The translations under genes were made by a program, and so were the position numbers. This document shows, in pieces, positions 43,336-50,380 of a DNA stretch of 64,000 bases (its first letter is position 1; every line of letters starts with the position of its first letter). Under the pieces are notes generated by a model that did not search any database, was not told the origin of the DNA, and worked only from the letters and a program-made list of their open reading frames with translations. Source of the stretch: an uncultured Rhodospirillaceae bacterium (GTDB taxonomy: Bacteria; Pseudomonadota; Alphaproteobacteria; Azospirillales; Azospirillaceae); the NCBI GenBank assembly GCA_937927415.1, contig CALBDS010000053.1:124001-188000 (forward strand), in the 5' to 3' direction.

Positions 43336-45165
43336 TCAGACGCGAACGTCGAAGCGGCCAGGCCCCAGCGTCAGGGTGTGGATGATGGCGGCGTCCTGTT
43401 CGGCCTGCTCATCGGGGTTCGTGGCGCCTGATCCGCGGCCCCGCCGGTTGAAGGCGCCTTGCCCGCTGTTTTCCCCGGCGAACGGCTGCCCGTCGCTGTG
43501 AAGGCTGAAATTCAGGCTGCCGCTGTCGGCCTTCACCCCGGCGCTGTTCAGCGCGCTTTCCAGGCTGCGCTGGTCACGCTGGAGCAGTTCCAGGGTTTGC
43601 GCCTTTTCCACCGAAATGTTGGCCTGCAGCCGGCCGTCCTGGGCGATTTCCAGGCGGATGTCGATGCGGCCCAGATCTTCGGGGTTCAGGCGGATGGAGA
43701 AATGGTCCTTTCCGTCCTTCACCGCCTTCTGGATGTTGACGGTGATCTGGTCGGGCACGCCCTGCGGCATGGCGGCGGTGCCGCGGGACGGGTGCAGCGT
43801 GGCCGTCGCCCGTGTGCCGTCGGCGGCGGTGGTGGTCTTTACCCCGTCGAGGGGGGCCATGACCGCCTGGGTGGGGTCGGTGGGGTCGGTGTCATGGGTG
43901 GCGGCGACCGGCTGGGCGGTGTCGGCGCCAAGGGTGGCGGCCACCGCTTCGAACGCCGTTTTGGTGGCGGCGGCGGTGGCCGTCCCGGCGGTGGTCTGGG
44001 GGTTCAGGGCGGTGGGATCGGCGAAGGGCTGCGGCTGCTGTTGCTGGCCGTGCGGGGTGTTGCCGCCGTTCTGGCCCTTGGACGCGGCCTCCTTCGTCCC
44101 GCCGTTCTGGCCGGCGTTCTGGAACAGGTCGGCGAAGCTTTCCGGCAATTGCACGGATTCATCGGTGGGCAGGGCGTCGGCGTTGAGCGCCCCGGCGGTG
44201 TCCGGGGCAACGGCGTCCGGCGTGGCGTCGGGCTTCGCCTCGCCTTGCGGATGAAGGGCCTTGGGGTCCGTGGGGACGTTCTGCGGGCCGGGGACGGCGG
44301 TGGGGTGCTGCCCAGCGTCGGCCTGCCGGCCCGCGGCAGCCTGGGCTGCGGCCAGCGCGGCCGGCTCAACGCCGTCGGTGGCGGCTCCGATGGCGTCATT
44401 CGCGCCTTCGCCCTCGCTTGTGCCGGTGGAAACCGACAGGTTCCCCGTGCCCTGGGTCAGGGTCATGGCAAAATGCTGGGCGGGGGTGATGACCTCGACC
44501 GTGGTTTCCACGATGGTGATCTGCGCCTCGATCACCACGGTTTTGGAGGTGTCGTCCGCGGACGGGTCATCGGTCAGCACCTCCCCATCCAGGGCGGGGG
44601 CTGTGGCGTCGGCGGTGTCATCCGCGACGGTGGCGTCCTGCGCCTTCGCATCGGGCTTGCCGTCGGGCTTGTTGGCCGGCTTGTCGGCGGCTTTGGCGGC
44701 GGGTCGGCCGCTGTCGGCTTTGGTTTCGGTCTTGTCGGCGGGCTTGGCGGCTGCCGGCCTGTCGGCATCGGGGCGGGCCGGGCGGTCGGTGTCCGCCGTC
44801 CGCGGGGCGGTGCCCGCCGCCGGCTGGGGCAGGGCGGGATCGGCCGGTGCGGCCAGACGGGCACGGGCGTCCGCCTTTTCGGCGGCCCGCTGGGATTCGG
44901 TGCGGTCGGTTGCGGCCTTGTCGCTGGCGTCCTTGGCGTTGCGGGCCTTTTCGGCGGCGCGGCTGGCCTGGTCGTCCTGGCTGGCGCTGCGGGCGGCGGC
45001 CCGGCGGCTGTCGGCGCGCTCGGTGCTTTCCTGCCGCTTGGCGGAGGAGTTGTCCATCATGCGCGCGATCATCTGGGAAAACATGTCGTCCTTCGCCCCG
45101 GTCTGGCTGCCGGCGGTCCCGAAGGTGTCGAGCGAATAGCCCAGGGCGGAGGACTGGATTTCCAT
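43336..45165 (-). CDS. fliK: Flagellar hook-length control protein
   Basis: 609 residues. A long, low-complexity Ala/Asp/Lys/Pro-rich N-terminal and central part (~1-440) precedes the Flg_hook domain (~450-560: SIRLNPEDLGRIDIRLEIAQ, VEKAQTLELLQRDQRSLESA). FliK measures hook length and switches export to filament. The N-terminal part is the natural length ruler and varies between species. It lies directly downstream of a sigma-54 promoter and 40 bp before flgD. Confidence 0.9.
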   Translation of the reverse strand: MEIQSSALGYSLDTFGTAGSQTGAKDDMFSQMIARMMDNSSAKRQESTERADSRRAAARSASQDDQASRAAEKARNAKDASDKAATDRTESQRAAEKADARARLAAPADPALPQPAAGTAPRTADTDRPARPDADRPAAAKPADKTETKADSGRPAAKAADKPANKPDGKPDAKAQDATVADDTADATAPALDGEVLTDDPSADDTSKTVVIEAQITIVETTVEVITPAQHFAMTLTQGTGNLSVSTGTSEGEGANDAIGAATDGVEPAALAAAQAAAGRQADAGQHPTAVPGPQNVPTDPKALHPQGEAKPDATPDAVAPDTAGALNADALPTDESVQLPESFADLFQNAGQNGGTKEAASKGQNGGNTPHGQQQQPQPFADPTALNPQTTAGTATAAATKTAFEAVAATLGADTAQPVAATHDTDPTDPTQAVMAPLDGVKTTTAADGTRATATLHPSRGTAAMPQGVPDQITVNIQKAVKDGKDHFSIRLNPEDLGRIDIRLEIAQDGRLQANISVEKAQTLELLQRDQRSLESALNSAGVKADSGSLNFSLHSDGQPFAGENSGQGAFNRRGRGSGATNPDEQAEQDAAIIHTLTLGPGRFDVRV

Positions 45166-45224
45166 GGGGTGTGTTCCTTACGAGAACGGGCAACCATGCG
45201 GGCCGAGAGCGCGCCCTGTGGAAT

Positions 45225-45241
45225 AAGCAAAAGCCGGGCCA
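45225..45241 (-). promoter_or_regulatory. Sigma-54 promoter of fliK-flgD
   Basis: On the minus strand TGGCCCGGCTTTTGCTT matches the -24/-12 consensus TGGCACG-N4-TTGCW at all defined positions but one (C for A). GG (45239-45240) and GC (45227-45228) are 10 bp apart as required. The start site is expected near 45215, about 50 nt before the fliK ATG. Confidence 0.85.
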
Positions 45242-45342
45242 GTTTTCCGGCACCGGATTCCCGCCCCCCGGTGCGTAGACATCGGCGCTTTTGCCCGTCC
45301 ATGGGCAAATTTGGCCGGGTGACGGCGTGTTTTGCCGGGACG

Positions 45343-45370
45343 AAAAGGGCCGCACCCGTGGGTGCGGCCC
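45343..45370 (-). terminator. Rho-independent terminator after the flgI-flgJ-flgN operon
   Basis: Perfect 11-bp stem GGGCCGCACCC (45347-45357) / GGGTGCGGCCC (45360-45370) with a 2-nt loop, followed on the minus strand by TTTT. It lies 29 bp past the flgN-like stop and before the fliK promoter. Confidence 0.9.
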
Positions 45371-45398
45371 GATGTGGGACGGGGATGGCGGGGCGGCG

Positions 45399-45929
45399 TC
45401 ACAGCCGGGTGTTGAGGGTCGCCGCGGTGCCGGGGCCGTGCTTGGGGGTGGCGAAGACGGTGGTGGGGCCGTTGGGCCGCGGGGCCGCCTGCTGATAGGC
45501 GACGCCCGGCTGGGTGCGGCGGTAACGGTTGGTCGCGTCCACCAGGGTGTTGACCAGGATCTGCTGGGCACCCGCCATGCGCTGGAGCGTGGCGGCGTTT
45601 TCGGCGGTGGCGATGGTCAGGCGGCGGGTGGCCTCGGCCAGCCCGGCTTTCGCCTCGGCGGGCAGGGCGGCCATGCCGTCGCGGTCCACCCGCAGCAGGC
45701 GGGACAACTCCTCGCACACCAGGATCATCGGCTGTTTGGCGCGGGCCAGATCGGCCAGTTCCGCCGCCGGACGGCGGGCGGTGACCGCCGCGGCCTCGGC
45801 GTCCAGATGGTCGGCCAGCCGTCCCATCAGGCCGGTCAGGGCCACCGCGCGCTCATGGGCGTTCTTGGGCAGGTTGGCGGGGGCTGCCTTGGGTTTGCCG
45901 GGGGTGGAGCGGATGTCAACCTTGTCCAT
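45399..45929 (-). CDS. flgN: FlgN-like flagellar export chaperone
   Basis: 176 residues from the ATG at 45929. Mainly alpha-helical with long amphipathic stretches (~20-125), without signal or membrane segment, as in FlgN chaperones for hook-associated proteins FlgK/FlgL. The family is poorly conserved. The placement directly after flgJ (14-bp overlap) supports the call. It is the last gene of the leftward flgI-flgJ-flgN operon and is followed by a terminator. Confidence 0.65.
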   Translation of the reverse strand: MDKVDIRSTPGKPKAAPANLPKNAHERAVALTGLMGRLADHLDAEAAAVTARRPAAELADLARAKQPMILVCEELSRLLRVDRDGMAALPAEAKAGLAEATRRLTIATAENAATLQRMAGAQQILVNTLVDATNRYRRTQPGVAYQQAAPRPNGPTTVFATPKHGPGTAATLNTRL

Positions 45930-46341
45930 GGCTGCTCTCCTGGGCGCGCAGAAGCTCGCGGTACACGCTGTCGGCAAGGCCGAAGCCGCCGCGCTTCTGG
46001 GTCTGTTTGGCGTATTCGGTGGTCAGGAACGACCGGAACATCTCTTCCCCCTGTCCGCCGCCGAAGGTGTCGTCCACCCCCACGGTGTCGAACATGGGCG
46101 AGAGCATCTGACCGATGAACTGGGTTTCGAATTCTTCCGCCGATTTGCGGAGCTGGGCACGTTTTGCCGGGTCGATCCTGCTCTCGTCCAGCGGGCCGAT
46201 GACCTTGGCCCCGGCGGCGGCGGCCGCGAAGCTGTCGTTGTAGCCGGACGCGAAGGAACCGCCGGAGGCCTGCCGCATCCGCTCCACCGCGGCGGGAAGC
46301 CGGGGCGTGGGAAGGCTGGGAAGGGAAAGGGCCGTGTCCAT
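45916..46341 (-). CDS. flgJ: Flagellar rod-binding protein (FlgJ N-terminal type)
   Basis: 141 residues. It contains only the rod-binding domain (~60-135: RAQLRKSAEEFETQFIGQML, then EEMFRSFLTTEYAKQ) and lacks the C-terminal muramidase of enterobacterial FlgJ, as is usual in alphaproteobacteria. The peptidoglycan-cleaving partner must be encoded elsewhere. It starts at the flgI stop (TGATG overlap) and overlaps the flgN-like gene by 14 bp. Confidence 0.93.
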   Translation of the reverse strand: MDTALSLPSLPTPRLPAAVERMRQASGGSFASGYNDSFAAAAAGAKVIGPLDESRIDPAKRAQLRKSAEEFETQFIGQMLSPMFDTVGVDDTFGGGQGEEMFRSFLTTEYAKQTQKRGGFGLADSVYRELLRAQESSHGQG

Positions 46342-47501
46342 CAGATCACCTCGATGTCCGCTTGCAACGCCCCCGCGGCCTTGATCGATTGCAGGATCGA
46401 GATCATGTCGCGGGGGCCGACACCCAGCGCATTCAAACTCTGTACCAACTCCTGCAGCGTCACCCCCGACGGCATCACGGCCAGACGGTTGTTGGATTGA
46501 TCGTCCACCTGGATGTCGGTGCGCGGCACCACGGCGGTCTGGCCGTCGCTGAACGGGCCGGGCTGGCTGACCTGCGGGGTTTCGGTGATGCGGATGGTCA
46601 GGTTGCCTTGCGCGATGGCCACCGTGCTGATGCGCACGTTCTCGCCCATCACGATCACGCCGGATTTTTCGTCCACCACCACCCGCGCGATCTGGTCGGG
46701 GATGACGCGAAGCTGTTCGATCTCGGTCATCAGCCGCACCACGTCGCCGCGCCGGGCGTCCGGCACCCGCAGCAGCACCGACGACGGGTCGGTCGCCTGG
46801 GCCAGCGACCCGCGAAGCTGGGTGTTGATGGCCGCCGCCACCCGCTGGGCGGTGGTGAAATCGGGGTTGCGCAGGGACAGGCGGATCACCGGCAATTCGG
46901 CCAGGGAGAACTGGATTTCCCGCTCCACCACCGCGCCCGACGCGATGCGCCCGGCGGTGGGCACGCCGCGGGTGACGCTGGCCCCCTGGCCGGATGCGGC
47001 GAAGCCCGACACCGCGATCGGCCCCTGGGCCACCGCATAGACCTCGCCGTCGGCGCCCAGCAGCGGTGTGACCAGCAGAGTGCCGCCCAACAGGCTCTTG
47101 GCATCGCCCATGGCCCCCACCGTCACGTCGATGTGGGTGCCCTGGGCGGCATAGGCGGGCAGGGTGGCGGTGACCATCACCGCCGCCACGTTCTTGGTGC
47201 GCAGGTTGGCGCCGCGGATGTTCACCCCCATACGCTCCAGCATGCCGGTCAGGCTCTGCTCGGTGAAGGGGGAGTTGTTCAGGCTGTCGCCGGTGCCGTT
47301 CAGGCCCACCACCAGCCCATAGCCGATCAGCATGTTGTCGCGCACCCCCTCCACCTCCACCACGTCCTTGATACGGGCGGAGGCGGCCAGGGCCGGTGCC
47401 GACAGGGCCGGCAGCAGCAGCAGCGCGGCCAGGGCCAGCGCACACACGCTGCGGGCGCCGGAGCGCAGGGCGGAAAGGCGGCGGGTCGTTTTCGACAGCA
47501 T
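46341..47501 (-). CDS. flgI: Flagellar basal-body P-ring protein
   Basis: 386 residues from the ATG at 47501. A Sec signal peptide covers ~1-43 with cleavage near APALAAS. The mature protein has FlgI signatures: RIKDVVEVEGVRDNMLIGYG, LVVGLNGTGDSLNNSPFTEQ and the C-terminal SLNALGVGPRDMISILQSIK. It forms the P ring in the peptidoglycan layer. Upstream there is an excellent sigma-54 promoter at 47562-47577. It is divergent from fliX. Confidence 0.96.
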   Translation of the reverse strand: MLSKTTRRLSALRSGARSVCALALAALLLLPALSAPALAASARIKDVVEVEGVRDNMLIGYGLVVGLNGTGDSLNNSPFTEQSLTGMLERMGVNIRGANLRTKNVAAVMVTATLPAYAAQGTHIDVTVGAMGDAKSLLGGTLLVTPLLGADGEVYAVAQGPIAVSGFAASGQGASVTRGVPTAGRIASGAVVEREIQFSLAELPVIRLSLRNPDFTTAQRVAAAINTQLRGSLAQATDPSSVLLRVPDARRGDVVRLMTEIEQLRVIPDQIARVVVDEKSGVIVMGENVRISTVAIAQGNLTIRITETPQVSQPGPFSDGQTAVVPRTDIQVDDQSNNRLAVMPSGVTLQELVQSLNALGVGPRDMISILQSIKAAGALQADIEVI

Positions 47502-47561
47502 GGCGTCATCTCTCGGGCGAGAATGTCCGGGCCGCCGTTCTGGCGGTCTGGCCGTTTCCCA

Positions 47562-47577
47562 TGCAGGCCCCGTGCCA
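47562..47577 (-). promoter_or_regulatory. Sigma-54 promoter of flgI-flgJ-flgN
   Basis: On the minus strand TGGCACGGGGCCTGCA fits TGGCACG-N4-TTGCW with a single mismatch (C for the first T of TTGC). GG and GC are 10 bp apart. The start site should fall near 47551, 50 nt before the flgI ATG. Confidence 0.88.
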
Positions 47578-47628
47578 TGCTTTTTGCCCGCGAACACCGG
47601 CTTGGTGATGGCCGCAGACTCAACTTTT

Positions 47629-47798
47629 CCTCTCCCCGCCGGGGAGAGGGGAGGGTGAGGGCCGGATTTCGCGCCGAAGGCCCGAAATCCGTTGCGAAGC
47701 AACCGCAAATCTCACTGTTTCGAGAGCCTGACGGCTCGATTGTCGGGCTTATCCGCGACAATCGGCCCTCACCCTGCCCTCTCCCGGGGCGGGAGAGG
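47629..47798. repeat. Nested palindromic (REP/BIME-like) element
   Basis: About 170 bp built from inverted repeats. Outer hairpins: CCTCTCCCC/GGGGAGAGG at 47629-47649 and CCTCTCCC/GGGAGAGG at 47778-47798. The two halves are joined by a 13-bp inverted repeat, AGGGTGAGGGCCG (47652-47664) with CGGCCCTCACCCT (47763-47775). Two further stems lie inside: CGGATTTCG/CGAAATCCG (47663-47691) and CGATTGTCG/CGACAATCG (47737-47764). It lies just upstream of the flgI promoter. Confidence 0.85.
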
Positions 47799-48013
47799 GG
47801 ACTGTTTTAAAGTAATGATAAGCGCGGGATGATCGGGGCCGGCAATTTTTGCCCGATTGCGGCAAACCTTGACCGGGTGGTAAACTCGGGCCATCTAAGA
47901 GTAATTCGGGATAGAACTCTTTTTGGGGCGCCGGTGCGGTTGCGGTCCTGTGACGGTGCACGGCCCCTTGTTTCTTCCCCGCGGTCCCTCTGGCAAGCAC
48001 GGTTGGTCAGGCC
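47799..48013. other. Intergenic region before fliX
   Basis: About 215 bp without a gene. It holds a TTAA-N7-ATAA stretch at 47807-47821 (a weak CtrA-like match), a short GGCAA-TTT-TTGCC inverted repeat near 47843, and a possible sigma-70 element around 47870. No confident fliX promoter was found. Confidence 0.5.
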
Positions 48014-48445
48014 ATGAAAGTAGAAGGCTCCGGTTCTGTTCGCGGCGGTGGTTCGGTCCGCCGCACCGGCAAGACGGATGGCACGGCCGGCAGCGGTTTT
48101 GCCAAGCAGTTGAGCGGGGACAGCGCCTCCGTTCAGGGTCCGGGTGCGACAGCCCCTCTGGGCGGAGTCGCCCACGTCGCCAGCGTCCTGGCGGCGCAGG
48201 AGGTGGACGACGCCAGCGCCCGCGCGTCGCGGGGGAAAATGCGCGCCAAGGAAATGCTGGAGAAACTCGAAGAGATCCAGCACGGCCTGCTGGCCGGCAC
48301 CCTGCCGTCGCAAAAGCTGGTGGAACTGGCCCGCGTGGTCAATTCCCGCAAGGTGCAGGTGGATGATCCCAAGCTGGCGGAGGTGCTCGACGAGATCGAC
48401 CTGCGCGCTCAGGTGGAGCTGGCCAAGCTGCAGCAGAATGTGTAA
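48014..48445 (+). CDS. fliX: Flagellar assembly regulator FliX
   Basis: 143 residues. The variable Gly/Ser-rich N-terminus (~1-60) is followed by the conserved helical core (RGKMRAKEMLEKLEEIQHGL, then PSQKLVELARVVNSRKVQVD). In Caulobacter FliX couples completion of early flagellar structures to the sigma-54 activator FlbD and so to middle/late gene expression. Several sigma-54 promoters nearby fit this role. FlbD is not in the window. It is divergent from flgI and precedes dksA. Confidence 0.92.
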   Translation: MKVEGSGSVRGGGSVRRTGKTDGTAGSGFAKQLSGDSASVQGPGATAPLGGVAHVASVLAAQEVDDASARASRGKMRAKEMLEKLEEIQHGLLAGTLPSQKLVELARVVNSRKVQVDDPKLAEVLDEIDLRAQVELAKLQQNV

Positions 48446-48518
48446 GCGAGTGTGAGAAAGCCGCGGATTCCCGTCTCCGGTCAACGGCTTGTCCTGCATT
48501 GCAGCATGATGCGCAGGG

Positions 48519-48547
48519 TTGCGATGACGCTTTCGGATACCTATACT
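48519..48547 (+). promoter_or_regulatory. Sigma-70-like promoter of dksA
   Basis: -35 TTGCGA (48519-48524), 17-bp spacer, -10 TATACT (48542-48547). A transcript would start near 48554, about 39 nt before the dksA ATG. Confidence 0.6.
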
Positions 48548-48592
48548 CCGCCGCGCTACGCAGACCCCCTTTGAGAATCGGGATCCCCTCGG

Positions 48593-49009
48593 ATGTCGTC
48601 GCTTCTGCCCAAAGACTATCAGCCGTCGGAAGACGAGGAGTTCATGAACCCGGTGATGCGGGAGTATTTCCGGCAAAAGCTGCTCAGGTGGCGTGCCGAC
48701 CTCCTCGCCGAGTCCAACGAGACACTGCAAAGCCTGTCGGAAGGCGGCATCCTGGAACCGGACATCGCCGATCGCGCATCGGCGGAAACCGACCGGGCGC
48801 TGGAGTTGCGCACCCGTGACCGCGAACGCAAGCTGATCGCCAAGATCGACGAGGCGCTGCAGCGAATCGCCGACGGTGTGTACGGCTATTGCGAGGAAAC
48901 CGGGGAGCCGATCGGCGTCCGCCGCCTCGACGCCCGCCCCATCGCCACCCTGTCCCTGGAAGCCCAGGAACGGCACGAGCGGATGGAACGGACCCAGCGG
49001 GACGATTGA
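48593..49009 (+). CDS. dksA: RNA polymerase-binding transcription factor DksA
   Basis: 138 residues. The coiled-coil (~30-100) with the tip residues DxxDxA in DIADRASAETD and the C-terminal globular part match DksA. Only one cysteine remains of the usual four zinc ligands (YGYCEETGEPIGVRRL, then ATLSLEAQ). That is the normal alphaproteobacterial form, which works without zinc. It acts with ppGpp on the secondary channel of RNA polymerase. A promoter at 48519-48547 and a terminator at 49018-49043 bound it. Confidence 0.95.
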   Translation: MSSLLPKDYQPSEDEEFMNPVMREYFRQKLLRWRADLLAESNETLQSLSEGGILEPDIADRASAETDRALELRTRDRERKLIAKIDEALQRIADGVYGYCEETGEPIGVRRLDARPIATLSLEAQERHERMERTQRDD

Positions 49010-49017
49010 CCGACCAA

Positions 49018-49043
49018 AGCCCCGGCTCTCCGGGGCTTTTTTC
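49018..49043 (+). terminator. Rho-independent terminator of dksA
   Basis: Perfect 8-bp stem AGCCCCGG (49018-49025) / CCGGGGCT (49030-49037) with a CTCT loop, followed by TTTTTTC. Confidence 0.95.
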
Positions 49044-49153
49044 TTGGGGGCGGGGCGGACCATCTGTTGCGCCCGCGTCCCATGACGGGTATCAGAATTC
49101 CCCCCATGAGGTGCCGAGGCGTTTGCCGGCCTGCATTGGGGGATCTGTCCGTC

Positions 49154-50368
49154 ATGTCGATTCTGTCCCGCCTGTCGCTCCACGGGTTTCTGGCGCTGGC
49201 CGTCACCGCCGGGGCGTGCGGCGCTGCACTGGCCGCCGATCCCATCCGCATCGGTGAGATCAACAGCTACACCGGCCTGCCGGCCTTCACCATTCCCTAC
49301 CGCCAGGGCTGGGAACTGGCGGTGGCGGAAATCAACGCCGCGGGCGGCCTGCTGGGCGGGCGGATGCTGGAGGTGGTGTCCCGCGACGACGGCGGCAAGC
49401 CGGAAGACGCTGTGCGCACCGCCAACGAGTTGATCGCCAATGAAAAGGTGGCGCTGCTCACCGGCACCTATTTCTCGCACATCGGGCTGGCGGTGGCCGA
49501 TGTGGCGGCGCGCAACAAGGTGCTGTTCCTGGCCGCCGAGCCGCTGACCGACGCCATCATCTGGAGCAAGGGCAACCCCTACACCTTCCGCCTGCGCCCC
49601 GGCACCGCCATGCAGGCGGGGATGCTGGTGGACGACGCCGCCAAACTGTCGGCCCGCCGCTGGGCCACCGTCGCCCCCAATTACGAATACGGGCAGGCCG
49701 CCGTCGCCGCCTTCAAGGAAAAGCTGAAGGCCAAGCGCCCCGACGTGGAGTTCGTCGCCGAACAATGGCCGGCGCAGGGCAAGATCGACGCCGGTGCCAC
49801 CGTGCAGGCGCTGGCCGCCGCCAAGCCGGAAGCCATCTTCAACGTCACCTTCGGCCCCGATCTGGCCAAGTTCGTGCGCGAAGGCACCACCCGCGGTCTG
49901 TTCGACGGGCGGGCGGTGGTCAGCCTGCTGACCGGGGAGCCGGAATATCTGGTGCCGCTGAAGGACGAGGCGCCGGAGGGCTGGATCGTCACCGGCTATC
50001 CGTGGGATCAGGTGAAGACGCCGGAGCATGTGGGCTTCCTCACCGCCTACCGCAACGCCTACAACGATTTCCCCCGGCTGGGGTCGGTGGTGGGCTACAC
50101 CGCCATGAAGACCATCGCCGCCGCCATCGCCAAGGCCGGATCCACCGACACCCCGGCGCTGGTGGAGGCCATGAAGGGGCTGAGCGTGGAAAGCCCGTTC
50201 GGCATCATCACCTTCCGCGCCGGCGACCACCAGTCCACCATGGGCGCCTTCGTCGGCACCACGGCGGTGAAGAACGGGCAGGGCACCATGATCGACTGGC
50301 GCTATGCCGACGGTGCCGCCTTCCTGCCGCCGGAGGATGAAGCGGCCAAGCTGCGCCCGGCGGAGTAA
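49154..50368 (+). CDS. livK: Branched-chain amino-acid-type ABC transporter substrate-binding protein
   Basis: 404 residues from the ATG at 49154. The Sec signal peptide (~1-27) has a cleavage site after ALAA. The mature protein is a Peripla_BP_6 type binding protein with DPIRIGEINSYTGLPAF, LIANEKVALLTGTYFSHIGLA and GWELAVAEINAAGGLLGG. It feeds the LivHM/LivG/LivF transporter encoded directly after. The amino acid or amide substrate is not certain; some relatives bind urea, amides or aromatic compounds. It heads a four-gene operon. Confidence 0.88.
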   Translation: MSILSRLSLHGFLALAVTAGACGAALAADPIRIGEINSYTGLPAFTIPYRQGWELAVAEINAAGGLLGGRMLEVVSRDDGGKPEDAVRTANELIANEKVALLTGTYFSHIGLAVADVAARNKVLFLAAEPLTDAIIWSKGNPYTFRLRPGTAMQAGMLVDDAAKLSARRWATVAPNYEYGQAAVAAFKEKLKAKRPDVEFVAEQWPAQGKIDAGATVQALAAAKPEAIFNVTFGPDLAKFVREGTTRGLFDGRAVVSLLTGEPEYLVPLKDEAPEGWIVTGYPWDQVKTPEHVGFLTAYRNAYNDFPRLGSVVGYTAMKTIAAAIAKAGSTDTPALVEAMKGLSVESPFGIITFRAGDHQSTMGAFVGTTAVKNGQGTMIDWRYADGAAFLPPEDEAAKLRPAE

Positions 50369-50380
50369 GGGGGCCGGGGG

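Noticed and set aside
47807..47821. TTAA-N7-ATAA as a CtrA site for fliX
   Set aside because: One mismatch in an AT-rich stretch about 190 bp from the gene; weaker in position than the sciP and fliL candidates.
47842..47860. GGCAATTTTTGCC as a sigma-54 element for fliX or flgI
   Set aside because: It is a short inverted repeat; GG-GC spacing is 8-9 or 12 bp in either direction, not 10.
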